The position numbers and the translations under genes were made by a program. DNA of 57,802 nt, from NCBI RefSeq assembly GCF_005889745.1, contig NZ_VCKZ01000007.1, positions 1-57,802 on the forward strand. The letters are read 5' to 3'. Position 1 is the first letter of the stretch; each line of letters begins with the position of its first letter. Below the pieces are notes generated by a model, which made no database searches, was not told the origin of the DNA, and worked only from the letters and a program-made list of their open reading frames with translations. Origin of the DNA: Actinomadura geliboluensis (GTDB taxonomy: Bacteria > Actinomycetota > Actinomycetes > Streptosporangiales > Streptosporangiaceae). Below, piece by piece: positions 27,800 through 36,817 of this stretch.

Positions 27800-28207
27800 T
27801 CAGGACTGCCGCGGGGTGATGTTCACCATCCAGGTGATCCCGAACCGGTCCACGAGCGAGCCGGCCTCGTCACCCCACGACTGCTTCTCCAAGGGCAAGG
27901 TCACGGTGCCGCCGGCGGACAGCTCCTCGAAGTAGCCGCGGAGCCCGGCGTCATCGCCGCCGAGGAAGACCGCGACATTGTTGCCCGGGGTGTGGGGCAT
28001 CTCCTCCCGGACGTCCCACCCCATCAGCGTGAAGCCGTCCGGGGTGCGGAGCGTGGAGTGCATGATCCTGTCGGCGGGCGCGTCGGGTGAGCCGAAGTCG
28101 GCGTACGTGCCCATCTCCAGTTCGCCGCCCAAGACGTCCCGGTAGAACTCCATGGCCTGCCGTGCGCTCCCGTTGAAAGCAAGGCAAGGGTTGAGGAGAG
28201 AACCCAT
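27800..28207 (-). CDS. PhnB-like VOC-superfamily protein
   Basis: A small VOC-fold protein (135 aa from the chosen start) of the PhnB/3-demethylubiquinone-methyltransferase-like group, with NPCLAFNGSARQAMEFYRDVLGGEL and a C-terminal SWGDEAGSLVDRFGITWMVNI. I chose the ATG at 28207 because AAGGAG precedes it by 6 bp; the ATG at 28222 lies within that ribosome-binding region. The family has no uniform function and includes resistance-like and metal-independent members. It is a single gene between the esterase terminator and a quinone oxidoreductase. Confidence 0.85.
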   Translation of the reverse strand: MGSLLNPCLAFNGSARQAMEFYRDVLGGELEMGTYADFGSPDAPADRIMHSTLRTPDGFTLMGWDVREEMPHTPGNNVAVFLGGDDAGLRGYFEELSAGGTVTLPLEKQSWGDEAGSLVDRFGITWMVNITPRQS

Positions 28208-28476
28208 CTGACGCTCCTTCATGCGAGTGACTTGCGGACAGCCAGGGCCGCGGCAGCAGGCACCGACGGTCGTCCGAACCTGACAGCACTCGACCGCCGA
28301 GATCCGGAACCCGTGGAGCCTGCGTGCGCGCGTGGACCCGTATGGAGTGGCCGCTCAGGATTTCTGAGCCGTCACTGCGTCAAGCCTTTCGATGAATCAC
28401 GACATCCTTTGTCACGTATTCCGCAGAATCGTCGTATGCCCGCCGACTGGCCGGTCCGGTCGGGGACGCAGGCTGC

Positions 28477-29400
28477 TCAGGACACCTTGATGACGACCTT
28501 GCCGGAGGCGTGGCCGTTCTCGACGGTGGCGAGGGCGGCCGGGGCGTCGGAAAGCGGATGGATCGCGCTGATCACGGGTGCGAGGGCTCCGTCGAGGGCC
28601 AGCCGGGCGGACCGCTCCAGGTTCTCGCGGTCGAGGCGGCGCTCGACGAACCGCCCGCCGAGATCGCGCACGGACGCGTCGCCCACGGCGATGACGTCGC
28701 CGGGACGCCGGGCCAGGGGCGCGACCGTCCGCAGCGGCGCGCCTCCGACCAGGTCGACGATCCCGTCGAAGCCGTCCGGGACCCGCTCCCGTGCCGCGGC
28801 GGCGACGTCCCCGGCGGCGTAGTCGATGAACCGCACCCCGAGGGCCTCGGCGCGGTCGCGCTTCGCGGCGCTCCCGGTGCCGGTCACGCGGAGTCCGCGT
28901 GCGGCGGCCAGGCCGGCGACGGCGAGGCCGACTCCGCCCCCGACCCCGTTGACCAGGATCGCGGCACCGGGAGGGAGGTCGAGCTGGTCGAGCACGTCCA
29001 CCGCGGTCGTCCCGGCCACCGGCAGTGTCGCCGCCGCGGTCGCCGACAGGCCCGCCGGGATGCGCGCGGTGTTCGGCGCGGACAGAACCGTCGTCTCGGC
29101 GTAGGTGCCGCCACCGGTGAGCGCGAAGCCGAAGACCGCGTCACCGACCTCGAGGCCGTCGACGTCCGCGCCCCGGGCGAGGACGGTTCCCGCCGCCTCC
29201 ATGCCCAGCACGCGGGGAAACGGACGTCCTCCACCGAGCCCGGGGACCGGACCCGAGCGGAGAAGGTGGTCGAGGGGGTTCACGCCGGCGACGTCGACCC
29301 GGATCAGCACCTCATCGCGCTCGGGGACGGGGTCGGGACGCTCGAAGAACTCCTGCACCTCGGGCCCGCCGTGCCCGCCGAATCCCCACGCCTGCCCCAT
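28477..29400 (-). CDS. NADP-dependent quinone oxidoreductase (zeta-crystallin-like MDR family)
   Basis: A 307-residue medium-chain dehydrogenase/reductase without the structural zinc Cys cluster. It has a GroES-like N-terminal domain (VLIRVDVAGVNPLDHLLRSG, VLGMEAAGTVLARG) and a Rossmann domain with ILVNGVGGGVGLAVAGLAAARG. This matches quinone oxidoreductases that reduce quinones or enones with NADPH. It lies 106 bp downstream of a MerR-type regulator on the same strand, a common pair in which the regulator senses redox-active compounds. Confidence 0.9.
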   Translation of the reverse strand: MGQAWGFGGHGGPEVQEFFERPDPVPERDEVLIRVDVAGVNPLDHLLRSGPVPGLGGGRPFPRVLGMEAAGTVLARGADVDGLEVGDAVFGFALTGGGTYAETTVLSAPNTARIPAGLSATAAATLPVAGTTAVDVLDQLDLPPGAAILVNGVGGGVGLAVAGLAAARGLRVTGTGSAAKRDRAEALGVRFIDYAAGDVAAAARERVPDGFDGIVDLVGGAPLRTVAPLARRPGDVIAVGDASVRDLGGRFVERRLDRENLERSARLALDGALAPVISAIHPLSDAPAALATVENGHASGKVVIKVS

Positions 29401-29506
29401 GCTCCGTCGCCTCCCGTGTGACCGGCCCGGTGGTTCCGGGCTCCGCGGCCATCGTCAGCCCTCACATCGATGTCAGGGGCAACCGGTTGAGACGCGGGTC
29501 ACGGGA

Positions 29507-29902
29507 TCAGGCCGGTCGGGCCACCGGTTCCCGGACGCGGGACAGCTCCGCCCGATGCCTGCCGTTCGCCGTGATCAGCTCGTCGAGCGCGTCCCTGGTC
29601 TCGATCAGCCGCGCGATGTCGGCGTCGATCCGGTCGCGCTCGCGCGTCATCGCCGCGAACGCCAGCTCGACGACGTCCTGGTCGCCGGGGGTCTCCACGC
29701 ACGGGAGCACGGTCGTGATCACCCGGCTGGACAGGCCCGCGCCGAACAGTCGCCGGATGAGGGCCACGCGCTCGACCTCGGCATCGGAGTAGTGGCGCTG
29801 CCCGGCTTCGGAGCGCGAGCTGGCCAGCAGGCCCTGCTCTTCGTAGTAGCGCAGCGAGCGCGGACTTACGCCGGTACGCCTGGACAGTTCACCGATCCGC
29901 AT
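29507..29902 (-). CDS. MerR-family transcriptional regulator
   Basis: A 131-residue MerR-type protein. I chose the ATG at 29902, which gives the canonical start MRIGELSRRTGVSPRSLRYYEEQGLL; the longer frame is not MerR-like. The helix-turn-helix and wing (about 1-70) are followed by a long dimerisation helix (about 80-120). One Cys (TVLPCVETPG) is present, not the paired Cys of metal sensors. It precedes the quinone oxidoreductase on the same strand and probably regulates it. Confidence 0.9.
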   Translation of the reverse strand: MRIGELSRRTGVSPRSLRYYEEQGLLASSRSEAGQRHYSDAEVERVALIRRLFGAGLSSRVITTVLPCVETPGDQDVVELAFAAMTRERDRIDADIARLIETRDALDELITANGRHRAELSRVREPVARPA

Positions 29903-30143
29903 TCCTGCGAGCCTACGCGCGCGGCGAAGCGAATCATCTGGGGAGCGGCCGTCCGCGTCCAGGATGCGCCGCGGGCGCGGGGTACGGGTCGCCCGTCGTC
30001 GCCCGGCCATGTGAGGTCGTGGTGCCCTCCCAGGGCTGCATGGGGAGGGGCGACCAAAGGGTGGCCAAGGAGCGACCTTTGAGCCGGTGATGGTCGTCTT
30101 TGGACGGCTGTCGGCGCGGACGCGGCTTCCTAGGTTCGAGATC

Positions 30144-30827
30144 ATGAACGTGGAAGCCCCCGTCCCGCCTCCGCTCCCGCGCCGGATCGCGCTGGTGGCG
30201 GCGCTGCTACTGCTGTCGCCGATCTGCGCCGAGTACCTCATCGGCTACGACCAGATCATCGGGCGTCCGCTGGAGTTGCTCGGCGGGCTGCTCATCCTCG
30301 CCCCGCTGTACGGGACCGTCGCGGTGCTGATCCGTGAGGCCGTGCGCCGTACCGGCCGGGGCTGGCCGACGATCGTGCTGCTGAGCGCCGCGTTCGGGCT
30401 CGTCCAGGCGGGGCTGATCGACCAGAGCCTGTTCAACCCGGACTTCGTGGACGAGCCATCCTGGGACCGCGACCGGCTGCCGACCCACCTCCCGGAGCTG
30501 GGCCTCAGTGCCAAGTACCTGCTGGTCTTCGTCGCGGGCCATGTGATCTGCGCCGTGCTGCTGGGCGTCGCCGCCTTCGCCCTTCCCCGGCGTTCTGATC
30601 CCGTGCCGGGACGGGTTCCGCCGCCGTGGCTGGTGGGTTGCGGCGCCGTGGTGCTGTGGGGCGTCCACCAGTTGGCCCCCGCGTCCTGGACGGGGGTGGC
30701 GGTGGCGGCGCTCGCCCTCGCTCTCGCGGCCGTATGCCTGCTGCTGGGTGTGCTGCTCCTTCTGGGTCTCGTCGACCATCGGTTGCGCCGCTCGAAGGAG
30801 ACCGTCGCGCAGGCAGGGAGGTCCTGA
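30144..30827 (+). CDS. Polytopic membrane protein of unknown function
   Basis: A 227-residue protein starting at the ATG at 30144, with about six hydrophobic helices (RIALVAALLLLSPICAEYLIG, ELLGGLLILAPLYGTVAVLIRE, TIVLLSAAFGLVQAGLIDQSL, YLLVFVAGHVICAVLLGVAA and two near the C-terminus). A conserved acidic loop (NPDFVDEPSWDRDRLPTHL) lies outside the helices. No family is recognised with confidence. It is followed after 2 bp by another membrane protein, so they form an operon. Confidence 0.75.
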   Translation: MNVEAPVPPPLPRRIALVAALLLLSPICAEYLIGYDQIIGRPLELLGGLLILAPLYGTVAVLIREAVRRTGRGWPTIVLLSAAFGLVQAGLIDQSLFNPDFVDEPSWDRDRLPTHLPELGLSAKYLLVFVAGHVICAVLLGVAAFALPRRSDPVPGRVPPPWLVGCGAVVLWGVHQLAPASWTGVAVAALALALAAVCLLLGVLLLLGLVDHRLRRSKETVAQAGRS

Positions 30828-30829
30828 AC

Positions 30830-31531
30830 ATGCGATCGCATCCGGATGCCTCAACAACGCTGGCGCGGTCGGTCTGGGCGCAGGGGGCGCTGTACGCGGC
30901 GGCGGCGGTGCTGCTGGCCGGCGTCGGCTGGCTGCTCGATCCGCTCGCGAACTGGCTGGTGGGCCTGAAGTGGGCACCGATGCGGGGCCCCGCCGAACTG
31001 CTGATCTCCGTTCCCGAGCCGTGGCTCACCGTGGTCCTGATCGGCGTGGGAGCGCTCGCGGGGACGGCCCTGATCTTCTTCGACTCCCTGGAGCAGGTGT
31101 CGGTCACCGTGTCCGGCGAGTGGGTGGTCCTGAAGCGGGCGGGCCACACGCAGAAGATCGCTCGCGAACAGGTCGGGCACGTCTTCCGGGAGAAGGACCG
31201 GCTGGTGCTGCTCGGCCTCAGGGGCGAGGAGATCGCCCGGGAGAAGTGCGACCTCAACGCCCGGCGCCTGGCCGCGGCCTTCACCGAGCACGGCTACACC
31301 TGGGTGGACGCCGACCCGTACGAGGACGAGTTCCGGATCTGGTTCCCCAAGACCCCCGAATTGCCCGACCTGGCGAACGCACTGCTTGCGGCCCGCGCGG
31401 AGGCCCTGGAATCCTCGGACTCCGGCGACTCCGTCAAGGAACTGCGCCGCGAGCTGGCCCGGATCGGCATCGTCGTCCGCGACAAGGGCAAGCGGCAGTA
31501 CTGGCGCGGCCCCGGCTCCGTCTCGCGATGA
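30830..31531 (+). CDS. YqeB-like membrane protein (PH-like domain)
   Basis: A 233-residue protein starting at the ATG at 30830, 2 bp after the preceding stop. Two N-terminal membrane segments (about 15-40 and 65-85) are followed by a beta-rich region (SVTVSGEWVVLKRAGHTQKIAREQVGHVF) typical of bacterial PH-like YqeB proteins. A helical C-terminal tail ends RDKGKRQYWRGPGSV. YqeB proteins are common in actinomycetes but have no proven function. Confidence 0.75.
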   Translation: MRSHPDASTTLARSVWAQGALYAAAAVLLAGVGWLLDPLANWLVGLKWAPMRGPAELLISVPEPWLTVVLIGVGALAGTALIFFDSLEQVSVTVSGEWVVLKRAGHTQKIAREQVGHVFREKDRLVLLGLRGEEIAREKCDLNARRLAAAFTEHGYTWVDADPYEDEFRIWFPKTPELPDLANALLAARAEALESSDSGDSVKELRRELARIGIVVRDKGKRQYWRGPGSVSR

Positions 31532-31657
31532 CGCGACGGCGGTCGAGCAGGCGGGGGCGGCGGGAAGGCGTTCGATCTTCCTGGCCCGACATGTGATCCT
31601 TGTTCCGCGAAGGTGCCGTCCGGTGCGGGCTCCGGCGGCGGTCTGGACGGGACGGTG

Positions 31658-33784
31658 ATGAACGGGAAACGCCTGCTCGACCGGGCCTCGGAGAAATACG
31701 GCCCCGCCAGGCTCGGGCACTTCGCCATGACCCAGCTTCTGCTGGGCGTCGGACTGCTGATGATCTGGCCCTTCGTCTTCGGCGGCATCGTGGACGAGGC
31801 CACGGCCACCAGGCACGCCGCGAAAGGCGAAGGGGTTCCGGGCACGTTCACGGCCCACTCGGAGGTATGCGGAAAAGGCGGATGCAACTGGTACGGCCCG
31901 TACACGACCGGCGACTTCTTTCAGCTGACCCTGGAGAGAGTCGAGCTGAGGGGGGACGGCGGCCGTTCCATCCAGGTCGGGGACTCGGTTCCCGCTCTCT
32001 ACGTCGGCTCGGGGGACTTCGTCCACATGCGGGGCGGGTCGCCGGAGTGGGGGGAGCCGCTCGGCGCCGGCGTTCTCGGTGTCTTCACCGGCGGTCTCGG
32101 GACATTGCTGATCTGCATGGTTCTGTGGGGCGTCTACTGGACACGGGCCGCCCCCGCGTCGCGCAGACGAGCGGCCAGGGAACGCGAGGGCTCCGCACTG
32201 CGCCGCCTCGCCGACCGGGACCGGTGGGTCTGGTCGGCGCGACCCGGCTCGTCCGCGATCGAGGTGAAGATCGCCAGGTCCTGGGAGCGGACACTGGCCG
32301 GTGCGGTCGGCATGCTCTCGCTGGCGGCGTCGCTCCTGGCGTTCGGTCTGCTCTGGGACGAGTTCAACAAGGAGATCACCCTCGCCGAGCTGGTCGCGGC
32401 CTCGTGGGCGCCGGTCTTCGCGATCGTCGTCGCGGGCGTCGCCGTCCAGACGCTCAGGCTCGTGCTGGCACGGCCCCGGATGTGGGCGACCGACGATGAG
32501 CTGGTCATCTGGGACGCGCTGCTGCTGTGGAAGGTGCTGCGAATCCCGCGCACGGAGATCGCGTCGATCCACTACGGCGACGGCCCGCGGCGGCGGGACG
32601 AGGAGCACTCGGCCCAGTTGACGCCGTTCCGGGAAGAGCTCAATCTCGTCCTGCGGATGCGGGAGGGCGTCTCCCTGCCCGCGCGCCGGCTGCGGTGGGG
32701 GAACTGGTTCTGGGTCCTGCTGACCCTGAGGGATCTGGATCCGCAGACGAGGATGCCTCAGCGGGGTTTTCTCTTCCGCCAGTTGTGTCTTCGGGTGAAG
32801 GATCCGCGCAGGGTGGCCGCCGACCTCGACCGTTGGCTGGCGGAGGACGGGACTTCCCCGTCGGAGGCCGTGCCGGTCGATCACCCCCATGACGGCACGG
32901 TCCGGACGCACCGTGGCGTCGGCGCGGCCCGCGTCAAGATCAAGGGACGGCTTCCCCAGCCGGTGCTGGCCGAGTTCGCCCACGAGGGCCCGGGGACGCT
33001 GCGGGCCTGGCTTCGACGCACCGAGTTCGGCCGGGGGACGCCGGTCATGGTGTCCGGCCCTGGAGGCTCGCCGGCCACGACCGTCCTGGACGACCGGCTG
33101 GTGTCCGACAAGGAGCTCACGAAGAGGTACCTGCACGTCGAGGCCGACGGCCCCTGGACCGTCACGATCAGCGGACCGGAACGCGCACGCGGCTTCACCC
33201 GCTCGGCCACGGGCACCGGGCCCGAAGTGCTCAGCTACCAGGGGCCGGCCGGAATCGCCGTCGTGACATGCCCCGGCGGACAACCCCACCGGGTCTACCT
33301 GCACGGGCCGGACCTCGCCGTCCTGCATCGCTGCGATCCAGTCGTGTCCGCCTACGCGCCCAGCCCGGCGCCGGGCGACGAGTCCCCGCCGAGCCGGAGC
33401 ACGTTCGCCGTTCCGGCACATGCCGTCCTCCAGGTGAGAACCGCCGAGGCGGACTGGCGCATCGACGTAACACCCCTTGAACAGGCCGACGTGGACGACA
33501 TCACCGTGCCGCCCACCGGGCACGTCCGGCCGTTCGAGCACTCCCTAACGGGTGCCCGGCCTGCGGTAGTGCGTTACCTGGGCCCGCGGGGGCCCGTGCT
33601 GTTCCGCAGCGGAGACGGCTTCGGCCTCCTGCTACTCGACGCCGCGCTGACCCCCGTTCGGACACTCGCCCTCCCGGACGGCGACACGGAAATCCGCCTC
33701 CGGTCCCACTCGCTCCTCCAGGTCACCGGTGGCCACGGCACCTGGTCCCTGAAAGAGGCGCACACCCGCCCCTCACCTCACTGA
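31658..33784 (+). CDS. Large membrane protein of unknown function (708 aa)
   Basis: I chose the ATG at 31658, before MNGKRLLDRASEKYG. The first 300 residues hold about four membrane helices (LLLGVGLLMIWPFVFGG, GVLGVFTGGLGTLLICMVLWGVYW, MLSLAASLLAFGLLWD, VFAIVVAGVAVQTLRL) and an extracytoplasmic loop with a Cys pair (VCGKGGCNWYGPY). The C-terminal 400 residues are soluble and beta-rich with repeated TVTISGPERARGF-like segments. No known domain is recognised. It follows the YqeB-like gene by 126 bp on the same strand and may act with it. Confidence 0.7.
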   Translation: MNGKRLLDRASEKYGPARLGHFAMTQLLLGVGLLMIWPFVFGGIVDEATATRHAAKGEGVPGTFTAHSEVCGKGGCNWYGPYTTGDFFQLTLERVELRGDGGRSIQVGDSVPALYVGSGDFVHMRGGSPEWGEPLGAGVLGVFTGGLGTLLICMVLWGVYWTRAAPASRRRAAREREGSALRRLADRDRWVWSARPGSSAIEVKIARSWERTLAGAVGMLSLAASLLAFGLLWDEFNKEITLAELVAASWAPVFAIVVAGVAVQTLRLVLARPRMWATDDELVIWDALLLWKVLRIPRTEIASIHYGDGPRRRDEEHSAQLTPFREELNLVLRMREGVSLPARRLRWGNWFWVLLTLRDLDPQTRMPQRGFLFRQLCLRVKDPRRVAADLDRWLAEDGTSPSEAVPVDHPHDGTVRTHRGVGAARVKIKGRLPQPVLAEFAHEGPGTLRAWLRRTEFGRGTPVMVSGPGGSPATTVLDDRLVSDKELTKRYLHVEADGPWTVTISGPERARGFTRSATGTGPEVLSYQGPAGIAVVTCPGGQPHRVYLHGPDLAVLHRCDPVVSAYAPSPAPGDESPPSRSTFAVPAHAVLQVRTAEADWRIDVTPLEQADVDDITVPPTGHVRPFEHSLTGARPAVVRYLGPRGPVLFRSGDGFGLLLLDAALTPVRTLALPDGDTEIRLRSHSLLQVTGGHGTWSLKEAHTRPSPH

Positions 33785-34145
33785 CCGAGCGCATACGCAC
33801 CGTCGGCGGTGTCACGCGCCGACCTGCGCCAGATGCTCGTCCACGCGAACGGCGAGCAATTGCCCGAGCCGCTTGTGTTCCGGGTACGGCTCAACCAGTC
33901 CCACGACGGGCACGCCCCCACGACCTGGCGAGTTGAGATTTCCCGAGCATTCACACGCGGGTGATACCGAGGTGACGGACACGGCGCTCTCCGGGATTCG
34001 CGCCGAACGCCCCGGGATCAGGATGTTTCCGCGCCCGCCCGTCCAGAACAATGACGCCTGACAAACGGTCGCCGACCGCACGCGGAGCGTTCAAGATGAT
34101 CCGCGGCACCGCCGACCTCGGCGGCCGGTCCCGAAGGAGACCTTC
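33785..34145. other. Intergenic stretch (361 bp) with a possible gene remnant
   Basis: No intact gene is supported. On the minus strand (33812-about 33930) a frame reads GVPVVGLVEPYPEHKRLGQ followed by LLAVRVDEHLAQVG, which looks protein-like but lacks a proper start. It may be a decayed gene end. Confidence 0.35.
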
Positions 34146-34610
34146 ATGAACGACACCGACCACCCGCAGCGCGGGACGATCCAGCGGATGGACAACATCG
34201 CCATCGTCGTCGACGACCTCCCGGCCGCCAAGGCGTTCTTCGCCGAACTCGGGCTGGAACTGGAGGGCGAGGCGACGGTCGAGGGCAGCGCGGTGGACCG
34301 CCTCGTCGGGCTTGAGGGAGTCCGATCGGACATCGCGATGATGCGCACCCCGGACGGCCACGGGCGGCTGGAGCTGACCAAGTACCACTCGCCGCCGAGC
34401 CGGGACGGCGACCCGCACGCTCCGGCGAACACGCTGGGCGCACACCGCATCATGTTCGCCGTCGACGACATCGACGACATCATCGACCGCCTGCGGCCGC
34501 ACGGAGCCGAACTCCTCGGCGAGCTGGTGCAGTACGAGAACAGCTACCGGCTCTGCTACCTCCGCGGCCCGGCGGGCATCCTCATCGCTCTCGCCGAGCA
34601 GACCAACTGA
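34146..34610 (+). CDS. VOC-superfamily protein (glyoxalase/bleomycin-resistance-like)
   Basis: A 154-residue VOC protein with both beta-alpha-beta-beta-beta halves: MDNIAIVVDDLPAAKAFFAELGLEL at the N-terminus and HRIMFAVDDIDDIIDRLRPHGAELLG in the second half, ending YLRGPAGILIALAEQ. The ATG at 34146 is preceded by GAAGGAGACC. The substrate is unknown. It is convergent with the PanE-like gene and so is probably not part of the catabolic regulon. Confidence 0.88.
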   Translation: MNDTDHPQRGTIQRMDNIAIVVDDLPAAKAFFAELGLELEGEATVEGSAVDRLVGLEGVRSDIAMMRTPDGHGRLELTKYHSPPSRDGDPHAPANTLGAHRIMFAVDDIDDIIDRLRPHGAELLGELVQYENSYRLCYLRGPAGILIALAEQTN

Positions 34611-34627
34611 CCGGTCAGCGGCATCGA

Positions 34628-35551
34628 TCAGGTCTCTGACCAGGTGGTTTCGCGTTCGCGCACCAGGGCGGTCAGCGTCGCGTTGACGGGGGCCTCCCGT
34701 CCGATCTTGGCGGCCTCGCGGGGGACGGCGCCGTTGATGAACATGATCTCGCTGACGCGCCGGGCCTCGTGGTCGAGCAGCGCGGAGGGCTTGGCCGCCG
34801 GCATCTGGGCGCCGAAGTCGCGGACCAGCGCGACGGGGTCGGTCACGGAGACGGCGACGCCGCGGGCGCGGGCGACGTCCCATGCCTCGGTGGCCGCCGC
34901 ACGGCTGACCGGGCCGATGTGCTCGTGGTCCATGACCTCGCCGACCGTCAGCCCGGTCAGCGCGCACGGGGCGCTGTAGGCGACGTTGCAGATGAGCTTC
35001 TCCCACTGCATCGCGGCTATGTCGGTCACGGCCCGGGCGTCGAATCCGGCCTGGCGCCAGGCGGCGGCGACGCGCTCGATCTCGGCGTGGTCGAGGTCGC
35101 CGTGGCCGCCGAAGCGGAGCGCGCGCATCGCGTTGTGGTGGACCTCGCCGGGGCGTTTCACGGACGCGCCGAAGCCGCTCGCCACCCCGACGGCGAGCCG
35201 GTCGCCGCCGAGGTGGGCGGCGACCACGTCCGCCGAGCCGAAGCCGTTCTGGATCGTCAGGACGACGGTCTCGGGCGCGAGGAGCGGCCGCGCCTGGAGC
35301 GCGGCGGTTTCGACGTCCGCGGCCTTGACGGCGAGGACGACGAGGTCCACCGGCTGCCGGGGCGGGGTCGTGTGCGCCCGCACCGGGACCCGGGTCTCCC
35401 TGTCCGGTCCGGAGACCAGCAGCCCGTGCTCGGCGATGGCCGCCATGTGCTCGGCCCATCGGTCGACGACGAGGACGTCGTGGCCCGCCGACGCGAGCCG
35501 TCCGGCGTACACCGATCCCATCGCGCCGCATCCGACGACGGCGATCCTCAT
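34628..35551 (-). CDS. Ketopantoate reductase-like oxidoreductase (PanE/ApbA family)
   Basis: A 307-residue NADPH-dependent reductase of the 2-dehydropantoate 2-reductase family. I chose the ATG at 35551 because GGAGGGGCC precedes it and it gives MRIAVVGCGAMGSVYAGRLASAGHD, the Rossmann start. The helical C-terminal domain contains MQWEKLICNVAYSAPCALTGL with the conserved catalytic Lys-Asn pair, and KPSALLDHEARRVSEIMFINGAV. It follows the enolase-superfamily gene by 17 bp. In a catabolic operon it may reduce or oxidise a 2-keto/2-hydroxy acid intermediate rather than serve pantothenate synthesis. Confidence 0.87.
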   Translation of the reverse strand: MRIAVVGCGAMGSVYAGRLASAGHDVLVVDRWAEHMAAIAEHGLLVSGPDRETRVPVRAHTTPPRQPVDLVVLAVKAADVETAALQARPLLAPETVVLTIQNGFGSADVVAAHLGGDRLAVGVASGFGASVKRPGEVHHNAMRALRFGGHGDLDHAEIERVAAAWRQAGFDARAVTDIAAMQWEKLICNVAYSAPCALTGLTVGEVMDHEHIGPVSRAAATEAWDVARARGVAVSVTDPVALVRDFGAQMPAAKPSALLDHEARRVSEIMFINGAVPREAAKIGREAPVNATLTALVRERETTWSET

Positions 35552-35568
35552 GGCCCCTCCTTCCGCAA

Positions 35569-36735
35569 TCATGCGACGAGCCGGGCGATCTGCTCGGTGA
35601 GGCCGGGCTTCGCCTCGAGTCCGAAGCCGGGGTCGTCGGCGGGATGGATCCGGCCGTCCGCGAGCCGGCAGCCGGGGCCGTAGCCGCCGAACGGCTGGAA
35701 GACGCCCGGGTAGGCCTCGCAGCCGCCGAGGCCGAGACCGGTCACGATGTGCAGGTTGATCAGGTGCCCGCCGTGCGGGTACGCCGACCGGCGGTCGATC
35801 CCGTGCTCCTCCATCAGCTCGATCATCTGGACGTACTCGGTGAGCCCGTAGCTCAGGCCCGCGTCCATCTGGAACACGTCGAGGCCGGCGCGGACGCCGC
35901 CGTAGAGCAGCAGGTTCCGCACGTCCTGGACGGAGAACAGGTTCTCGCCGGTGGCGACGGCTCCCGGATAGACCTCCGCGAGCCGCCGGTGCAGGTCGAA
36001 GGCGAGCGGGTCCCCGGCCTCCTCGTACCAGCGGAGCCGGTGGCCGGCGAGCGCCTCGGCGTACGCGAGCGCCTGCGTCCAGCCGAAGCGCCCGTTCGCG
36101 TCGACGGCGACCGCACCGCCGCCGCCCATCACCTCGACCGCCGCCTCGACGCGGCGCAGGTCCTCGTCGAGCGGCAGGCCGCCGATCTTGATCTTCACCG
36201 CCGGGTACCCGTCGTCGCGGTAGCCGCTCAGCTCGGTCCTCAGGTGCCGGACGTCGTCGCCGGGACGGTAGTAGCCGCCCGCGGCGTAGACCGGGGCGCC
36301 GTCCCAGCCGGGGGCGCGTCCGTACGCTTTGGCGATCACCACGTGCGCCGGTTCGGCGGCGTGCTTGGCGAGCAGGTCCCAGCAGGCGAGTTCGAGGGCG
36401 GCGGCCGCGGCGGCGCGGTCGCCGTGGCCGCCGGGCTTCTCGTCCTTCATGGCGCGCTTCAGCACGCGGCCCGGGTCCAGGAGTCCCGTGTCGGGCGCGA
36501 GCAGCGAATCCGGGTCGGCGCTCAGCAGGCGCGGGATCATGCGTTCGCGCAGGATGCCGCTCTGCGCGAAGCGTCCGATGGAGTTGAACGCCACGCCGGC
36601 GAGCGGGCGTCCGTTCCGGCGCACATCGCTGATCAGCGCGACCAGGGAGACGGTGTGGTCGGCGAAGCTGACCACGGAATTGGTCACGTTCCCCTGAAGG
36701 GGGATGGACATTTCTCGAATGTCGACGATACGCAC
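35569..36735 (-). CDS. Enolase-superfamily enzyme (mandelate racemase/muconate-lactonizing type)
   Basis: A 388-residue member of the MR/MLE group. I chose the GTG at 36735 because GAAGGAGA precedes it and VRIVDIREMSIPL is the usual beginning. The KxK pair (AVKIKIGG, about residue 180) supplies the S-face base. Metal ligands follow as VAVDANG, WYEEAGD and ATGENL, with a final PHGGHL histidine. Such enzymes abstract a proton alpha to a carboxylate and dehydrate sugar acids, racemise or cycloisomerise. The specific substrate cannot be read. It lies between an acyl-CoA ligase and the PanE-like gene in one operon. Confidence 0.88.
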   Translation of the reverse strand: MRIVDIREMSIPLQGNVTNSVVSFADHTVSLVALISDVRRNGRPLAGVAFNSIGRFAQSGILRERMIPRLLSADPDSLLAPDTGLLDPGRVLKRAMKDEKPGGHGDRAAAAAALELACWDLLAKHAAEPAHVVIAKAYGRAPGWDGAPVYAAGGYYRPGDDVRHLRTELSGYRDDGYPAVKIKIGGLPLDEDLRRVEAAVEVMGGGGAVAVDANGRFGWTQALAYAEALAGHRLRWYEEAGDPLAFDLHRRLAEVYPGAVATGENLFSVQDVRNLLLYGGVRAGLDVFQMDAGLSYGLTEYVQMIELMEEHGIDRRSAYPHGGHLINLHIVTGLGLGGCEAYPGVFQPFGGYGPGCRLADGRIHPADDPGFGLEAKPGLTEQIARLVA

Positions 36736-36817
36736 ACGCTCTCCTTCTCTTGCACGACGGCCGGCGACAGCGCGCGCACGGGCCCGGCCGGTACAGGGGC
36801 CGCGGCGCCGTGCGCGC

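Noticed and set aside
30851-33541. An 896-residue minus-strand open frame
   Set aside because: It lies antisense to three convincing membrane-protein genes, has no recognisable domain, and its Arg/Pro/Gly-rich composition is typical of antisense frames in high-GC DNA.
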